Origin: Mycolicibacterium tusciae JS617
Lineage (GTDB): Bacteria; Actinomycetota; Actinomycetes; Mycobacteriales; Mycobacteriaceae
Direction of reading: 5' to 3'
Length of the DNA stretch: 64,000 bases
NCBI RefSeq assembly: GCF_000243415.2
Contig: NZ_KI912270.1
Coordinates: forward strand, 6,653,837-6,717,836
Shown: positions 19,833 to 29,474 of the stretch, in pieces
Layout: each line of letters opens with the position of its first letter
Numbering within the stretch: the stretch's first letter is position 1
Notes under the pieces: model-generated
The model's input: only the letters and a program-made list of their open reading frames with translations
The model's database searches: none
What the model was told of the DNA's origin: nothing
Translations under genes and position numbers: made by a program

Positions 19833-21284
19833 TCAATTCCCCGGCGGCAGCAGCATTGTCTGCCACGTCTTGTTCTCCGGCGCGCCCTTGGCGAGATCCG
19901 ATTGGGTGTACTGCTTGCCATCGGGCCCGATGTAGCTTCCGGTCGCCGGGTCGTATTCGGCCGCGGTCATCGGCGGCGCCGCGGGCGGTGGGGCAGCGGG
20001 AAGTGTGGCGTCGGGCGGCAACTGTGGGATGGGCTGTCCCGACAGCGTGGCGTTCGGATCGCCCTTCCAGTTGAAGCCGTCGTTGAGCGGTACGTAGGTT
20101 TCGTCGCTCTCACACATCTTGACCGTCGGCGCCCGCTTACCCGGCACTGTTGCGCACGGAATGTTGCGCGCGCCACGCACATTGAACGGCGACTCCTGCG
20201 GGACGCGACAGTACAGGTCGCCTGCGGGACGGTCCGGTGCGTCTTCGAACACCGCCGAGCGCAGCTGCTGCGCCGGCAGGAACCCGGTGCTACAGACCGG
20301 CGGCAGGTTGATGTTCAGGTTGAAGCTCAGGTACTGCCCCTTGTAGTCCTGGTTGGTGTTGACGTTGGCCGCCAGACCGGCCTGACCGGCGGAGACCACC
20401 TGGGGGAAAAGGACGAGGAGCTGCTCGATGTTGTCCTGGTAGGTCACCGCGACCTGGCCAACGCTGAGGAGGTTGGCGAGCACGATCGGCAATGTGGGAC
20501 TGATGCGGTCGACCAGTTGACGCACCGAATCGGCAGCGGGTCCGCCCTCATCGACGATGCGGGCGACGGTGCGGTCCTGCGTCTGCAGCTGGGTGGTCAC
20601 CGTGGCCACGTGCGATGCCCACCCCTGGATCGCGGCCGAGGTGTTCGTTTGGGAATCCAGCACGGGCTGCGACTCGTCGATGAGCGTGATCAACGGGTCG
20701 AGATGCTTGCGGGCCTCGATCGCCAGATCCGATGAACCCCTGACGATCCGGGATAGTTCGGAGCCCAGACCACCGACAGCCGTATAAGACTCGTCGATCA
20801 CGGTCTTGAGGTTGTCCCCCGGTATAGCCCGGAGCCCGGCATTCGCGTCGGCAAGCAGGGTGTTGACGTCGGGCGGCACCGACGTGTCCGCCAGCGGAAT
20901 GACATCGCCGTCGCGCAGCGGCGGTGCATCGCCGCTGCGCGGCAGCAGCGCCACGTACTGCTCGCCGATCGCGGACTGACTGTGTACCTCCGCGACGAGA
21001 TCGGATGGCACGTCGATACCCGACTTCAGCGAGAGCTCAGCTTCCACTCCCGTTTGGGTCAGCCGCACTTCCTGCACACGGCCGATCTCGGTTCCGCGAT
21101 AGGTGACGTTCCCTCCGCCGTAGAGGCCGCCGGTCTTCGCCAGCTCCACGGTGACGGTGTAACGACCCACGCCGAAGAGCTTCGCGGGCAGCTTCATGAA
21201 ATGAAGGCCCATCAGTCCCATCGCCACAAGTGCGACCACCGTGAAGATCGCGAGTTGGATCTTCATTCGCCTATCGAGTCGCAT
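19833..21284 (-). CDS. mce3F: Mce family protein MceF (mce3 operon)
   Basis: The 483-residue protein has an N-terminal membrane anchor (QLAIFTVVALVAMGLMGLHF) and an MlaD/Mce domain beginning YTVTVELAKTGGLYGGGNVTY, with VTYRGTEIGRV as the core. Long helical stretches follow and the C-terminus is Pro-rich. Mce proteins form the periplasm-spanning lipid tunnel of an ABC-type importer. It starts directly after the MceE stop and is the last gene of the operon; no Mas accessory gene follows. Confidence 0.93.
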   Translation of the reverse strand: MRLDRRMKIQLAIFTVVALVAMGLMGLHFMKLPAKLFGVGRYTVTVELAKTGGLYGGGNVTYRGTEIGRVQEVRLTQTGVEAELSLKSGIDVPSDLVAEVHSQSAIGEQYVALLPRSGDAPPLRDGDVIPLADTSVPPDVNTLLADANAGLRAIPGDNLKTVIDESYTAVGGLGSELSRIVRGSSDLAIEARKHLDPLITLIDESQPVLDSQTNTSAAIQGWASHVATVTTQLQTQDRTVARIVDEGGPAADSVRQLVDRISPTLPIVLANLLSVGQVAVTYQDNIEQLLVLFPQVVSAGQAGLAANVNTNQDYKGQYLSFNLNINLPPVCSTGFLPAQQLRSAVFEDAPDRPAGDLYCRVPQESPFNVRGARNIPCATVPGKRAPTVKMCESDETYVPLNDGFNWKGDPNATLSGQPIPQLPPDATLPAAPPPAAPPMTAAEYDPATGSYIGPDGKQYTQSDLAKGAPENKTWQTMLLPPGN

Positions 21285-22427
21285 CTACGGCCCTTGGTCG
21301 GTTCGGTACGGCACCGTCAGCGGATTGGCTTTGGTGTACGGGCTGGGGAATTGGCCGATCGTGCGGCCCCACTGCATTTCCAGCGCCGTCAGATCGCCTT
21401 CCCAGCGAGTTCCGGTGAACATGCCCGCGTCGATGCGGCTGAGTGTGAGGTCGGCGATCGCGGTGAGGTTGGCGTAGTCCCCGCGCTGCCACAACTCGAT
21501 GGTGTCGTTCGGGAACGGGAAGGTGGGGATCAGGGACAGCGCCCGGGTCATGCTCGGGCCGGCATTGGCCAACGACTCCAGCACGGGGCCGACGTCGTGA
21601 AGTTCCTTGACGAGGTTGTCCTTCGTCTTGTTGACCGAATCGGCTGTCAATGCACTGAATTTGCCGAATTGATCGGCCGCCTCCACGAGGTTCTGCCGCT
21701 CACGGCTGAGCACGGCCAGCGCTTCGGGAATGGTCTCGATGGCGTGGTCGAGCACCGGCTGCTGAGCGGCGAACTGTCCGACGAGGCTGTTCAGACTTTC
21801 GGTGGCGGCGATGATGTCGTCGGTCTGCTCGTTGACGTTGCGGGTGAACGTGTCCAGTTGGGTGATCATGCTGCGCAGATCCTGTTCCCGCCCGCGGAAA
21901 GCGGTGGAGAACGCCTCGGTGATGTCCTGTACCTGACCAAGACCGCCGCCGTTGAGCACCACCGACAGCGCCGCCAAGGTCTGCTCGGTGCTCGGGAACG
22001 CGCCGCCTTGCGACAGGCCGATGAGCGAGCCATCGTGCAGTCTGCCGTGTGGCGGAGCGTCGGTCGGCGGCGCCAACTCGATGTGCAGGGACCCCAGCAG
22101 GCTCGTCAGACCGATTGTGATCGTGGAGTTCTCGGGTAGGTTCACGTCGCCGTTGAGCCGCATCGTCAGCAACGCATGCCAGCCCTGGCGCTCGATCTTC
22201 GTGACCGTGCCGACGTTGACATCGGCTACGCGCACGCGTGAGTTCTGCTGGATATTGTTGACGTCGGGCATCTGTGCCTGGATCACGAATGAACCGGGGT
22301 CACCGCCCTGGGTGCCAGGCATCGAAAGCGAGTTCAGACCACGCCAGTCCGCGCATCCGGACATTCCCGCCGCGACGGCAACCATCGCCAGGGACGCCAC
22401 GATCCTGCGCAGGAGGACGCTGCTCAT
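21285..22427 (-). CDS. mce3E: Mce family lipoprotein MceE (LprM-like)
   Basis: From ATG 22427 the protein has 380 residues, with the start overlapping the MceD stop by 4 bp; the open frame extends back to 22592 inside MceD but this is unlikely to be used. It begins with a lipoprotein signal peptide (LLRRIVASLAMVAVAAGMSGC), Cys being the lipidation site, and continues into an Mce domain (FVIQAQMPDVNNIQQNSRVR). The E position of mce operons is always the lipoprotein, which agrees with this. Confidence 0.93.
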   Translation of the reverse strand: MSSVLLRRIVASLAMVAVAAGMSGCADWRGLNSLSMPGTQGGDPGSFVIQAQMPDVNNIQQNSRVRVADVNVGTVTKIERQGWHALLTMRLNGDVNLPENSTITIGLTSLLGSLHIELAPPTDAPPHGRLHDGSLIGLSQGGAFPSTEQTLAALSVVLNGGGLGQVQDITEAFSTAFRGREQDLRSMITQLDTFTRNVNEQTDDIIAATESLNSLVGQFAAQQPVLDHAIETIPEALAVLSRERQNLVEAADQFGKFSALTADSVNKTKDNLVKELHDVGPVLESLANAGPSMTRALSLIPTFPFPNDTIELWQRGDYANLTAIADLTLSRIDAGMFTGTRWEGDLTALEMQWGRTIGQFPSPYTKANPLTVPYRTDQGP

Positions 22428-23746
22428 GAGCCACCTCCGTTGGCGGGCACCATCATTCCGGTCAGGCCCGCAGCCGGATCGGTTGCCGCCGCGGCTGGCT
22501 GCTGTGCGCCCGGCGCTTCCGCGGGCAACGGCTGCACCGGCGGCGGCGCGGTGGATTCTTCGAGGGGCGGCACGAAGTCGGGGCGCATCCATTCCTCGCT
22601 GTAGGTGACCTCATTGGGTCTGGCCTGTGCTCCGACGATGAGGTTCTCCCCGATCGGCGGGAAGTTGTACTGCCTGTTCTTGACGATCGGGGCCAGATAC
22701 TGCGCGCAGAGTTTCGCCGATTGCTCGGCATTGAGGCGCGACGCCGCTTGGATCGCACCGCAGATGAAACTGATCGGGTTGGCAAAGTTGTTCACCGCCA
22801 GCGCCCCGGTCAACGATCCATTCGCCGGCTCGAAGATGTTGTAGAAGTTCGCCACCGTGCCGGGCGCGATGTGCAAAGTCTGCTCGATATCGTCGAGGCT
22901 TCCGACCAAGACGTCAGTGATCGACGCCAGCTTGTCGGATGTCGTGCCGATCGCTTCCCGATTGTCGTCGGCGAAGCTGCGGACATCGCCGATGACGGCG
23001 CCAAGATCCTCGACCGTCCGCGCGACCTTCTGCGGGTCGTCGGCGACCAACGACGTCACCGTCGCCATGTTGTCGTTGAGCTGCTCGAGGAGATCGGCGC
23101 TGTCGTGCAGGGCGGACACCAGCGTGGACAGGTTGGTGAAGGTGGTGAAGATGTCGTCGCTGTGATCGCCGAGCGTCCCCAGCGCCTTGGAAAGTTTGAT
23201 GACCGTTTCGCGGATGTCGGCGCCCTGTCCGCGCAGATTGTCGGCGGCGGTGTTGATGAACGAGCCGAGTGTGCTGACACTGCCGGGTTCGGTCGGCTGA
23301 AGTAGTTTCGTCAAGCGCTGCAATTGAGTTCGCACGTCATCCCACTCCACCGGAACCGCGGTGCGTTCCTGGCCGATGACCGTGCCGGACGACATGGCGA
23401 CACCTCCGGTGTAGGCGGGCGTGAGCTGGATTGCCCGCCCGGTCACCAGCTGCGGAGACAGGATCACCGCGTTGGCGTCGGCGGGGATCGGGTACTTGCG
23501 GTCCACCCAAAACGTGATCTTGGCGCGGGTGGGCTGGGGCTCGATCGAGTCGACCTTGCCCACCGGTACACCGAGGATGCGCACATCGTCGCCCGCGAAG
23601 AGACCGTTGCTGTTCTCGAAATACGCTGTTATCCAGGTCTTTCCGATCCGCTCGGAGTTTCGCGCCGCGATGAACACACCCGTTGCCAGCGTCAACACCA
23701 GCACGGTGGCCAACACCGTACGCACGCGGCGCAGTCCGCTTTTCAT
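22424..23746 (-). CDS. mce3D: Mce family protein MceD (mce3 operon)
   Basis: The 440-residue protein carries one N-terminal membrane segment (RTVLATVLVLTLATGVFIA), the Mce core KTWITAYFENSNGLFAGDDV with VRILGVPVGKVDSIE, a helical middle part and a Pro/Ala-rich C-terminus. Its start overlaps the MceC stop and its stop overlaps the MceE start, each by 4 bp. Its role is as one of the six tunnel-forming subunits. Confidence 0.93.
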   Translation of the reverse strand: MKSGLRRVRTVLATVLVLTLATGVFIAARNSERIGKTWITAYFENSNGLFAGDDVRILGVPVGKVDSIEPQPTRAKITFWVDRKYPIPADANAVILSPQLVTGRAIQLTPAYTGGVAMSSGTVIGQERTAVPVEWDDVRTQLQRLTKLLQPTEPGSVSTLGSFINTAADNLRGQGADIRETVIKLSKALGTLGDHSDDIFTTFTNLSTLVSALHDSADLLEQLNDNMATVTSLVADDPQKVARTVEDLGAVIGDVRSFADDNREAIGTTSDKLASITDVLVGSLDDIEQTLHIAPGTVANFYNIFEPANGSLTGALAVNNFANPISFICGAIQAASRLNAEQSAKLCAQYLAPIVKNRQYNFPPIGENLIVGAQARPNEVTYSEEWMRPDFVPPLEESTAPPPVQPLPAEAPGAQQPAAAATDPAAGLTGMMVPANGGGS

Positions 23747-24984
23747 GACCGACCGGCCGGTTGCGATGCGGGCAGCGCCGGCGGACCGGGCGGAGGTCCG
23801 CCAGGGGGCGGCGCGGGCAGGGGCTCACGATAGGGGTAGCGGGCATCACCGGGGTTCCCGGTGATGGCATCCGGCAGATCCACATGCGGCGCGCCGCCCT
23901 GCCCGGTGCGCGGGTACGGCACCGGCATTGCCGGGGTACCCGCCTGGCCGGTCTGCGGGTCGGTCAACTGCGACGGCGCAAGCACATTGGGGTCGAGGCC
24001 TAGGTCCGAGAACGCGGCGTCGACGAACGGCTGCACGAACTGACCGGGCAACAGGTTGGCGACGTAGGCCTTGAAGAACGGCCCCGACGACAGCGACTCG
24101 CCCAGAGACATCGCGTACTTATTGAGTAGTTTGACCGCCTCGGCCAGGCGCTCCTTGCGGTCGTCCACGATCGCCAGCACCCCGTTGAGCTTGTCCAGTG
24201 CGGGCCTCAGCTGCTCGCGGTTCTCGGCGATGAACGCCTTCAGCTGCCGCGATGCCGCCGAGATACTGTCCCAGATCTGATCGACCGCGGCGCTCTGCGT
24301 ACGCAGCTGCGCCAGCAACGCGTTGGTGTCTGAGATCAGGCGGGCGATCTGGTCGCTGCGATTGGCAAGCACACCGGTCGCCTCGGCCGCGTTGTCGAGC
24401 AGGTTGCGCAGCTGCGCGTCGCGTTCGTTGAGGGTCTGGGCGAATCGCGAAACACCGTGCACCGCGTTTCTCAGGTCCGCGGGGGTGTCGGCGAAGGTCT
24501 GCGACAACGTCGACAGCGAGTCCGACAGTTGATCGGTGTCCAGCCCGCTGATCGTGTCGGCGAGATCGCCTAGCGCGTCCGGTAATTGGTAGGGCGACAC
24601 CGTCCGCGTCACGGGGATGGGGCCATCGAGCTGTCCTTCGCCGTGCGGTACGACGTCGAGCATCTTGGTGCCAAGGAGGCTCTTCGTTTTGATCGCCGCC
24701 TCGGTCGCCTCACCCATCCGGATGTTCTTGTCGACACTGAAGTGCACGACCACCGCAGCGCCATCGAGTTCGATGGAGGAGACCCTGCCCGCCGGGTAGC
24801 CGGAGACCTCGACCGTGGCTCCGGTGAACAACCCGCCGGCATCGGCGAAGTAGGCGGAGTAGGTCTTCACCTGATTGACGACGGGGAGGTTCTGGTATTG
24901 CAGCGCGCCGATGACCAACGTGGATACGACGGCGATGCCGATGGCCCCGATCACCAACGGGCTGCGCTCAGCGAAGGATTTCAT
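23743..24984 (-). CDS. mce3C: Mce family protein MceC (mce3 operon)
   Basis: The start is set at ATG 24984, which overlaps the MceB stop by 4 bp (ATGA), as elsewhere in this operon; an ATG four codons upstream is possible. The 413-residue protein has an N-terminal membrane helix (PLVIGAIGIAVVSTLVIGAL), the Mce core TYSAYFADAGGLFTGATVEV, long helices with regularly spaced Leu and Ala, and a C-terminal tail very rich in Pro, as is common for MceC. Confidence 0.92.
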   Translation of the reverse strand: MKSFAERSPLVIGAIGIAVVSTLVIGALQYQNLPVVNQVKTYSAYFADAGGLFTGATVEVSGYPAGRVSSIELDGAAVVVHFSVDKNIRMGEATEAAIKTKSLLGTKMLDVVPHGEGQLDGPIPVTRTVSPYQLPDALGDLADTISGLDTDQLSDSLSTLSQTFADTPADLRNAVHGVSRFAQTLNERDAQLRNLLDNAAEATGVLANRSDQIARLISDTNALLAQLRTQSAAVDQIWDSISAASRQLKAFIAENREQLRPALDKLNGVLAIVDDRKERLAEAVKLLNKYAMSLGESLSSGPFFKAYVANLLPGQFVQPFVDAAFSDLGLDPNVLAPSQLTDPQTGQAGTPAMPVPYPRTGQGGAPHVDLPDAITGNPGDARYPYREPLPAPPPGGPPPGPPALPASQPAGRS

Positions 24985-26009
24985 TTCGGTGCGCACCGTC
25001 CCGAAGACTGGCCGGCCAGCTTCACATACACCGGTTGGCCGCCCTTTCCGTTGAGCTTGAGGACGAGATCGCAGAGGTAGAAGCTGAAGTAGTCGCCGTA
25101 CATGCCCTGGCGGCCCAGCGCCCGATACTTGTCCGGCAGCGTGTTGAACAGGTTGTCGAGATAGTCGTGGTCGGCCACGGCGATCGCGGCGGCGCGGTCG
25201 GTCTCGTGAACGACCTTCGAAAAGGGTTGGCGAGACTGCGCCAGCAGATCGGCCACCGAGTTGGCTGCAGCATCGGTGTACGCCAGCGCATTCGTGAAAT
25301 CGGTCCTTCGGCCCGCGAGTTCGCCTACCAGTTCCGACAACGACATCACCGCGGTGTCCAGGCGATCGGTCTGACTGCCAAGTGAGCCGAGCACCACATT
25401 GAGGTTGCCGATGACCTGACCGATCAGTACGTCGCGATCGGCCAACGTGTTCGTCACCGCCGCCGCCTGTTGCAGAAACGAACCAATGGTGGCGCCCTGT
25501 CCCTGAAGCACCGAAATCAGCTGGCCGCTAAGCGCATTGACCTGGTCGGGATCCAGCGCCCGGAACAGCGGCTTGAAGCCGCCGATGACCGAATCCAGGT
25601 CGAGGGCAGGCTGTGTCCGCGCCACCGGGATCGTGTCGCCCGGTTTGAGGACCTGAACACCGCCCGTCCCCTCCTCCAGCGCGAGATAGCGTCCACCGAT
25701 GACGTTGTCGTAGCGGATCGCCGCGCGGGAGCCGTCGGTGAGGACGACCGAGTCATCGGTGGCGAACTCCACCCGAACGGTTGCGTCGGCGTTGAACGTG
25801 ATGTTCTGGATTTGTCCCACCTCGACGCCGGCGATCCGCACCATATCGTCGCCCGTCAGGCCTGAGACTCCGGTGAAATCGGCGAAATAGCTTTTGCCGT
25901 CGCCGAATCGGAACTGGGCGAACACGGTCAGCAGAGCGAACGTGCCGAAGGCGCACACCGTCAGGAAGATCACCAGGCGCCAGGCCGCGCCCTTGAAGTC
26001 GTCCTTCAC
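24981..26009 (-). CDS. mce3B: Mce family protein MceB (mce3 operon)
   Basis: The 342-residue protein shows a membrane anchor (RLVIFLTVCAFGTFALLTVF) and the Mce core KSYFADFTGVSGLTGDDMV with VRIAGVEVGQIQNI. It is the shortest Mce subunit, as usual for the B position, and has no Pro-rich tail. It begins 31 bp after the MceA stop. Confidence 0.93.
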   Translation of the reverse strand: MKDDFKGAAWRLVIFLTVCAFGTFALLTVFAQFRFGDGKSYFADFTGVSGLTGDDMVRIAGVEVGQIQNITFNADATVRVEFATDDSVVLTDGSRAAIRYDNVIGGRYLALEEGTGGVQVLKPGDTIPVARTQPALDLDSVIGGFKPLFRALDPDQVNALSGQLISVLQGQGATIGSFLQQAAAVTNTLADRDVLIGQVIGNLNVVLGSLGSQTDRLDTAVMSLSELVGELAGRRTDFTNALAYTDAAANSVADLLAQSRQPFSKVVHETDRAAAIAVADHDYLDNLFNTLPDKYRALGRQGMYGDYFSFYLCDLVLKLNGKGGQPVYVKLAGQSSGRCAPK

Positions 26010-26040
26010 GGTGTCCTCTCCGGTGGTCGGTGTAGTCGGA

Positions 26041-27381
26041 TCATGGGTTGGGCTTGGCGGGCGGCACCCCGCCGAACAGCGGCACTCCGCCCGGGCCGTA
26101 CATGGCCGCCCCGTAGGGCGGCGCTCCCGGGTATGGGATCGGTCCCGGCGCCGGCCCTGGCAGGCACTGCCTGATGCTCGGCGGTTTGGGGTTCGCGCGG
26201 GTCACCGGGAAGTAGTTCGCCCAACACGGATGTCCGATACCGGGATTGGGCCGGATGTCCACGCCCCTGCCCCAACCGGTGTTCGTGATGAGCTGGCGTA
26301 CCGGGAAATTCTTGGTGGCGTCGGGCAGTGAGCCGCAGCCGGGCTGTCCACCGGGCCCGCCCTTGGCCGCGACGATGGGCAGGTTCTGGGGATACGCGTA
26401 CGGGTCGTTGCCGAACAGCAGACCGACGTCGAGCTGGATCGTGCGTCGGTCGCCCCCACCCCAGACGTCGAACCCACCGTTGTCGAGAAACCATGTCGAC
26501 CCTTGCAGCCAACACGTGTAGACGGGGTTGTACTTCATCAGCAGGCTGGTCGTCGATTCGAGTGTGCCGACCAGGTTGACCAGGCTGTCCTTGCTTGACC
26601 CGAGAAGATCCGTGCCCGATTTCGCCAACCCAATTGTGTTGAGCAGCAGGGTGTCCAGATTGCCAGCCTGCTCGACCACGGTCGTGCTGGTGGTACTGGC
26701 GCTGTCCAGGATGGTGAGGATGTCACCTGCGGCCGCGGAGTAGGTGTCGTTGAAGTTCTTGAAGGATCGCCAATCCGCGCGGATCGTGTCGTTGCGTTCG
26801 TTCAGCGCGGTGAGGACCACGTTCAGGTCGGTGGCAGCCTGCCCCATCCGCTCACCTTGGCCTCGCACGCCATCGGCGACCGCGGTGAGCACCGCGTTGA
26901 GTTTCGACGGATCGACCATCTGCATCAGATCGGACAGGTTCTGGAAAATCGTGTTGACCTCGGTGCTGACGTTCGCCGATCGCAACACCGCGCCTGCGGC
27001 CAGCCGGCCCGCACTCGGATCGGCCGGATACACCAGGTCGACGAATTTCGCGCCGAAGGCGGTGGTGGACTGTATCTGGGCCTGCACGTTGGCCGGAATG
27101 AACTGGATCTGGTCGGGATAGATGGCCAGCTCCAGATCGGCAGAGCCGGCGCCGCCCTTGATGGTCTTGACCCGTCCGACCTCGACACCGCGCATCTTGA
27201 CCTTGGCGCCGGTCTCCATCACCAGTCCCGACCGCTCCGACGTCAATGTGACTGGCACATAAGAACTGAACGTGCCACGGTAGATGCTGGCGGTGACGAG
27301 AAGGAACGCGGCGATTACCGTTAGCAGGATGGTGGTCCACCACGCGTTGTGAAGACGGGCCTCACCCGCTCTCGGCCGCAC
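26041..27381 (-). CDS. mce3A: Mce family protein MceA (mce3 operon)
   Basis: This 446-residue subunit has a membrane helix near the N-terminus (AWWTTILLTVIAAFLLVTAS), the Mce domain VTLTSERSGLVMETGAKVKM with MRGVEVGRVKTIKG, and a long helical region. A Gly/Pro-rich C-terminus contains several Cys residues in the CWLQGSTWFLDNG and GQPGCGSLPDA segments, typical of MceA. It follows YrbEB by 1 bp. Confidence 0.93.
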   Translation of the reverse strand: MRPRAGEARLHNAWWTTILLTVIAAFLLVTASIYRGTFSSYVPVTLTSERSGLVMETGAKVKMRGVEVGRVKTIKGGAGSADLELAIYPDQIQFIPANVQAQIQSTTAFGAKFVDLVYPADPSAGRLAAGAVLRSANVSTEVNTIFQNLSDLMQMVDPSKLNAVLTAVADGVRGQGERMGQAATDLNVVLTALNERNDTIRADWRSFKNFNDTYSAAAGDILTILDSASTTSTTVVEQAGNLDTLLLNTIGLAKSGTDLLGSSKDSLVNLVGTLESTTSLLMKYNPVYTCWLQGSTWFLDNGGFDVWGGGDRRTIQLDVGLLFGNDPYAYPQNLPIVAAKGGPGGQPGCGSLPDATKNFPVRQLITNTGWGRGVDIRPNPGIGHPCWANYFPVTRANPKPPSIRQCLPGPAPGPIPYPGAPPYGAAMYGPGGVPLFGGVPPAKPNP

Positions 27382-27382
27382 G

Positions 27383-28237
27383 CTAACCCGCCAGGTTGAA
27401 GTTGCCGGTCTGGCCGTAGACGGCCAGCGAGATCATCACGATTTCGACTGACGCGACGACCATCGAGGTGCGCACCGCCCGGCCCACCGCCTCACCGACG
27501 CCCGCAGGCCCACCGGACGCGGTGAACCCGTAGTACGTGTGCACGAGCATGATCACGACCGTCATCGCTACGCACTGAAAGAAGGACCAGATCAAATCGG
27601 TTGGGTTCAAAAAGGTGTCGAAGTAGTGGTCGTAAACGCCGGAGCCCTGCCCGTAGATCACCGTGGTGCCGAACCGCGCGGCGAGAAACGCCATCATCAC
27701 CGCAATGCAATACAGCGGGATCACCACGACCACGCCCGCGACGACGCGGGTGGCGGCCAGGTACGCGACGCTGCGGATGCCGATCACTTCGAGTGCGTCG
27801 ATCTCCTCGTTGATCCGCATCGCGCCCAACTGGGCGGTCGCCCCCGCGCCGATGGTGGCCGACAATGCCACCGACGTAGTGCCCGGAACGATCAGCCGGA
27901 CGTTGAAGAACGCCGAGGCGAAACCCGTCAGCGCCTCGAATCCCACCGACGCCAGCTGGTTGTATCCCTGCACCGCCACAAGTGCACCCGTAGTCATGGT
28001 CAAGAAGCCGACGATCGCGACGGTGCCGCCGACGACTGCCAGCGCCCCGCTGCCGAGACCCATCTGCGCGATCAGCCGCAGAAACTCCGTTCGGTAGCGG
28101 GTGACAGCCTCGGGTGTCGCCGCCAGCGTCTCGGCGTAGAAGCGGGCCTGACCGCCAATGCGGTTCCAGCCGCCGGCGAAGTCTTCGCCGACACTGCGTA
28201 GCCGCCCGAATGGCCTGCTGGGTACGCCAATACTCAT
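27383..28237 (-). CDS. yrbE3B: MlaE/YrbE-type permease, YrbEB (mce3 operon)
   Basis: The 284-residue membrane protein belongs to the MlaE permease family. It has about five or six hydrophobic segments and the family's conserved cytoplasmic segment MRINEEIDALEVIGI, which couples to the MceG/Mkl ATPase encoded elsewhere in mycobacterial genomes. With YrbEA it forms the inner-membrane channel of the Mce lipid importer. It is 9 bp downstream of YrbEA. Confidence 0.94.
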   Translation of the reverse strand: MSIGVPSRPFGRLRSVGEDFAGGWNRIGGQARFYAETLAATPEAVTRYRTEFLRLIAQMGLGSGALAVVGGTVAIVGFLTMTTGALVAVQGYNQLASVGFEALTGFASAFFNVRLIVPGTTSVALSATIGAGATAQLGAMRINEEIDALEVIGIRSVAYLAATRVVAGVVVVIPLYCIAVMMAFLAARFGTTVIYGQGSGVYDHYFDTFLNPTDLIWSFFQCVAMTVVIMLVHTYYGFTASGGPAGVGEAVGRAVRTSMVVASVEIVMISLAVYGQTGNFNLAG

Positions 28238-28246
28238 CGGCTCACC

Positions 28247-29056
28247 TCACGACACCGTGAACTGGATGCCGACTGCGGTCACGATGACATTGATCGCGAA
28301 CAGCACCATGAAGGTGAACACCACCGTCTCGTTGACCGCATTGCCGACGCCTGCGGGACCACCGTCGACATAGACGCCCTTGTAACAAGCGATCAACCCA
28401 GCAGCAAGCCCGAAAAGGGTTGCTTTGGTGAGCGATACGACGACATCTCCGAATCCGGTGAGCAATGTCAAGCCCGAGATGAACGCCCCAGGGGAAACGT
28501 TCTGGACGAAGACGCAGAACATGAACGCACCCGCGAGGCCGACGATGATCACCGACGCCGACAGCGCAAGGGCCACAGTGGTCGCCGCGAGCACCCGCGG
28601 CACTACCAGCGCCTGGATCGGGTTGATACCCATCACCCGCAACGCGTCCAGCTCGTCACGTATCGTCCGCGCCCCCAGATCGGCGCACATCGCCGTCGCG
28701 CCGGCACCCGAGACCACCAACACGGTCACGATCGGTCCGATCTGGTTCACCGTCCCGACGGCGGCACCCGTTCCCGAGAAATCCACTGCGCCAAACTCAT
28801 TCAGCAGGATGTTGAAGGTGAACACCAGCAGCACCGAGTACGGCATCGTCAGCATCAGTGCGGGCACGACGGATACCCGGGCCACGAACCAGGTCTGGAT
28901 GACGTACTCGCGCCAGGCGAACGGCCGCTTGAACATCAGAACGAAGGTGTCGAGCGACATCGCGAAGAACCCGCCGACCGCACGGACGGGCAGCGTCGCC
29001 GTCTGCGCGGACATCACCATGGCCCCGCCCATGGCACCTTTGCCGACGGGTGCCAA
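28247..29056 (-). CDS. yrbE3A: MlaE/YrbE-type permease, YrbEA (mce3 operon)
   Basis: The 269-residue permease has the MlaE coupling segment ARTIRDELDALRVMGI and several transmembrane stretches such as FTFMVLFAINVIVTAVGI. It is the first gene of the eight-gene mce operon. The start is uncertain: TTG 29056 is used here, but no strong ribosome binding site precedes it, and ATG codons at 29032, 29020 and 29014 are in frame. Identification as mce3 rests on the adjacent mce3R gene and shared promoter elements. Confidence 0.9.
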   Translation of the reverse strand: MAPVGKGAMGGAMVMSAQTATLPVRAVGGFFAMSLDTFVLMFKRPFAWREYVIQTWFVARVSVVPALMLTMPYSVLLVFTFNILLNEFGAVDFSGTGAAVGTVNQIGPIVTVLVVSGAGATAMCADLGARTIRDELDALRVMGINPIQALVVPRVLAATTVALALSASVIIVGLAGAFMFCVFVQNVSPGAFISGLTLLTGFGDVVVSLTKATLFGLAAGLIACYKGVYVDGGPAGVGNAVNETVVFTFMVLFAINVIVTAVGIQFTVS

Positions 29057-29364
29057 CCGGTCCGCAATTGCGGCAGGGCGGCATTGATCGAGGGCATAGG
29101 CGGAACGCTATCGACCACCACACCCCGATAGCTGCTTCCAGAAAGAGGTATAAGTCTCCCCCGTACGAGGCATAGCCGACTCCGGAAGAACCGTTGCGCG
29201 GTTTGCTGCGCAGCGCGCGAAGTCACGATCGCGACGTTTCGCAGTGCCGGCGCGAACCTCGAAGGTTCGATACCGCAGAGGTGAGACGAGCCGATCATTT
29301 CAAGCCGTCCGTACGGGTCGAAGTAGGGCGCTGACATTCGCGAGGGTACGCGGCCCCGATCCCA

Positions 29365-29415
29365 TATGTCCATAGTCAATACGTCCGATATCGCAGTAAC
29401 GATAGATAAATCACG
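29365..29415 (-). promoter_or_regulatory. Regulon element 2 in front of the mce operon
   Basis: Read on the minus strand, CGTGATTTA (29415-29407) and CTATGGACATA (29375-29365) are separated by exactly 31 bases. The same two cores with the same spacing occur at 38545-38595 before echA13. A possible -10 hexamer CATATG sits at 29368-29363. This element probably drives and regulates the mce operon, with Mce3R the best candidate ligand. Confidence 0.72.
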
Positions 29416-29429
29416 ACGCTAACTAACAC

Positions 29430-29474
29430 TTGTGTGTATTGATGTATCTTGATAGTACTGTTCTGTACGTCGCA
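29430..29474 (+). promoter_or_regulatory. Regulon element 1: promoter/operator of the mce3R operon
   Basis: The 34 bases 29441-29474 match 38486-38519 (other strand) at 29 positions, with cores GATGTATCTTG, TAGTACTGT, TGTAC and TCGCA. A promoter can be read through it: TTGTGT (29430-29435), 17 bp, TAGTAC (29453-29458). The repeated GTAC words (GTACTGTTCTGTAC) suit a TetR-type protein with two DNA-binding domains. Repressor binding here would block the promoter of the epoxide-hydrolase-like gene and mce3R itself. Confidence 0.75.

Noticed and set aside
29014..29379. A 121-codon minus-strand frame upstream of YrbEA
   Set aside because: It overlaps the probable YrbEA start in another phase and crosses regulatory sequence; no family or bias supports it.
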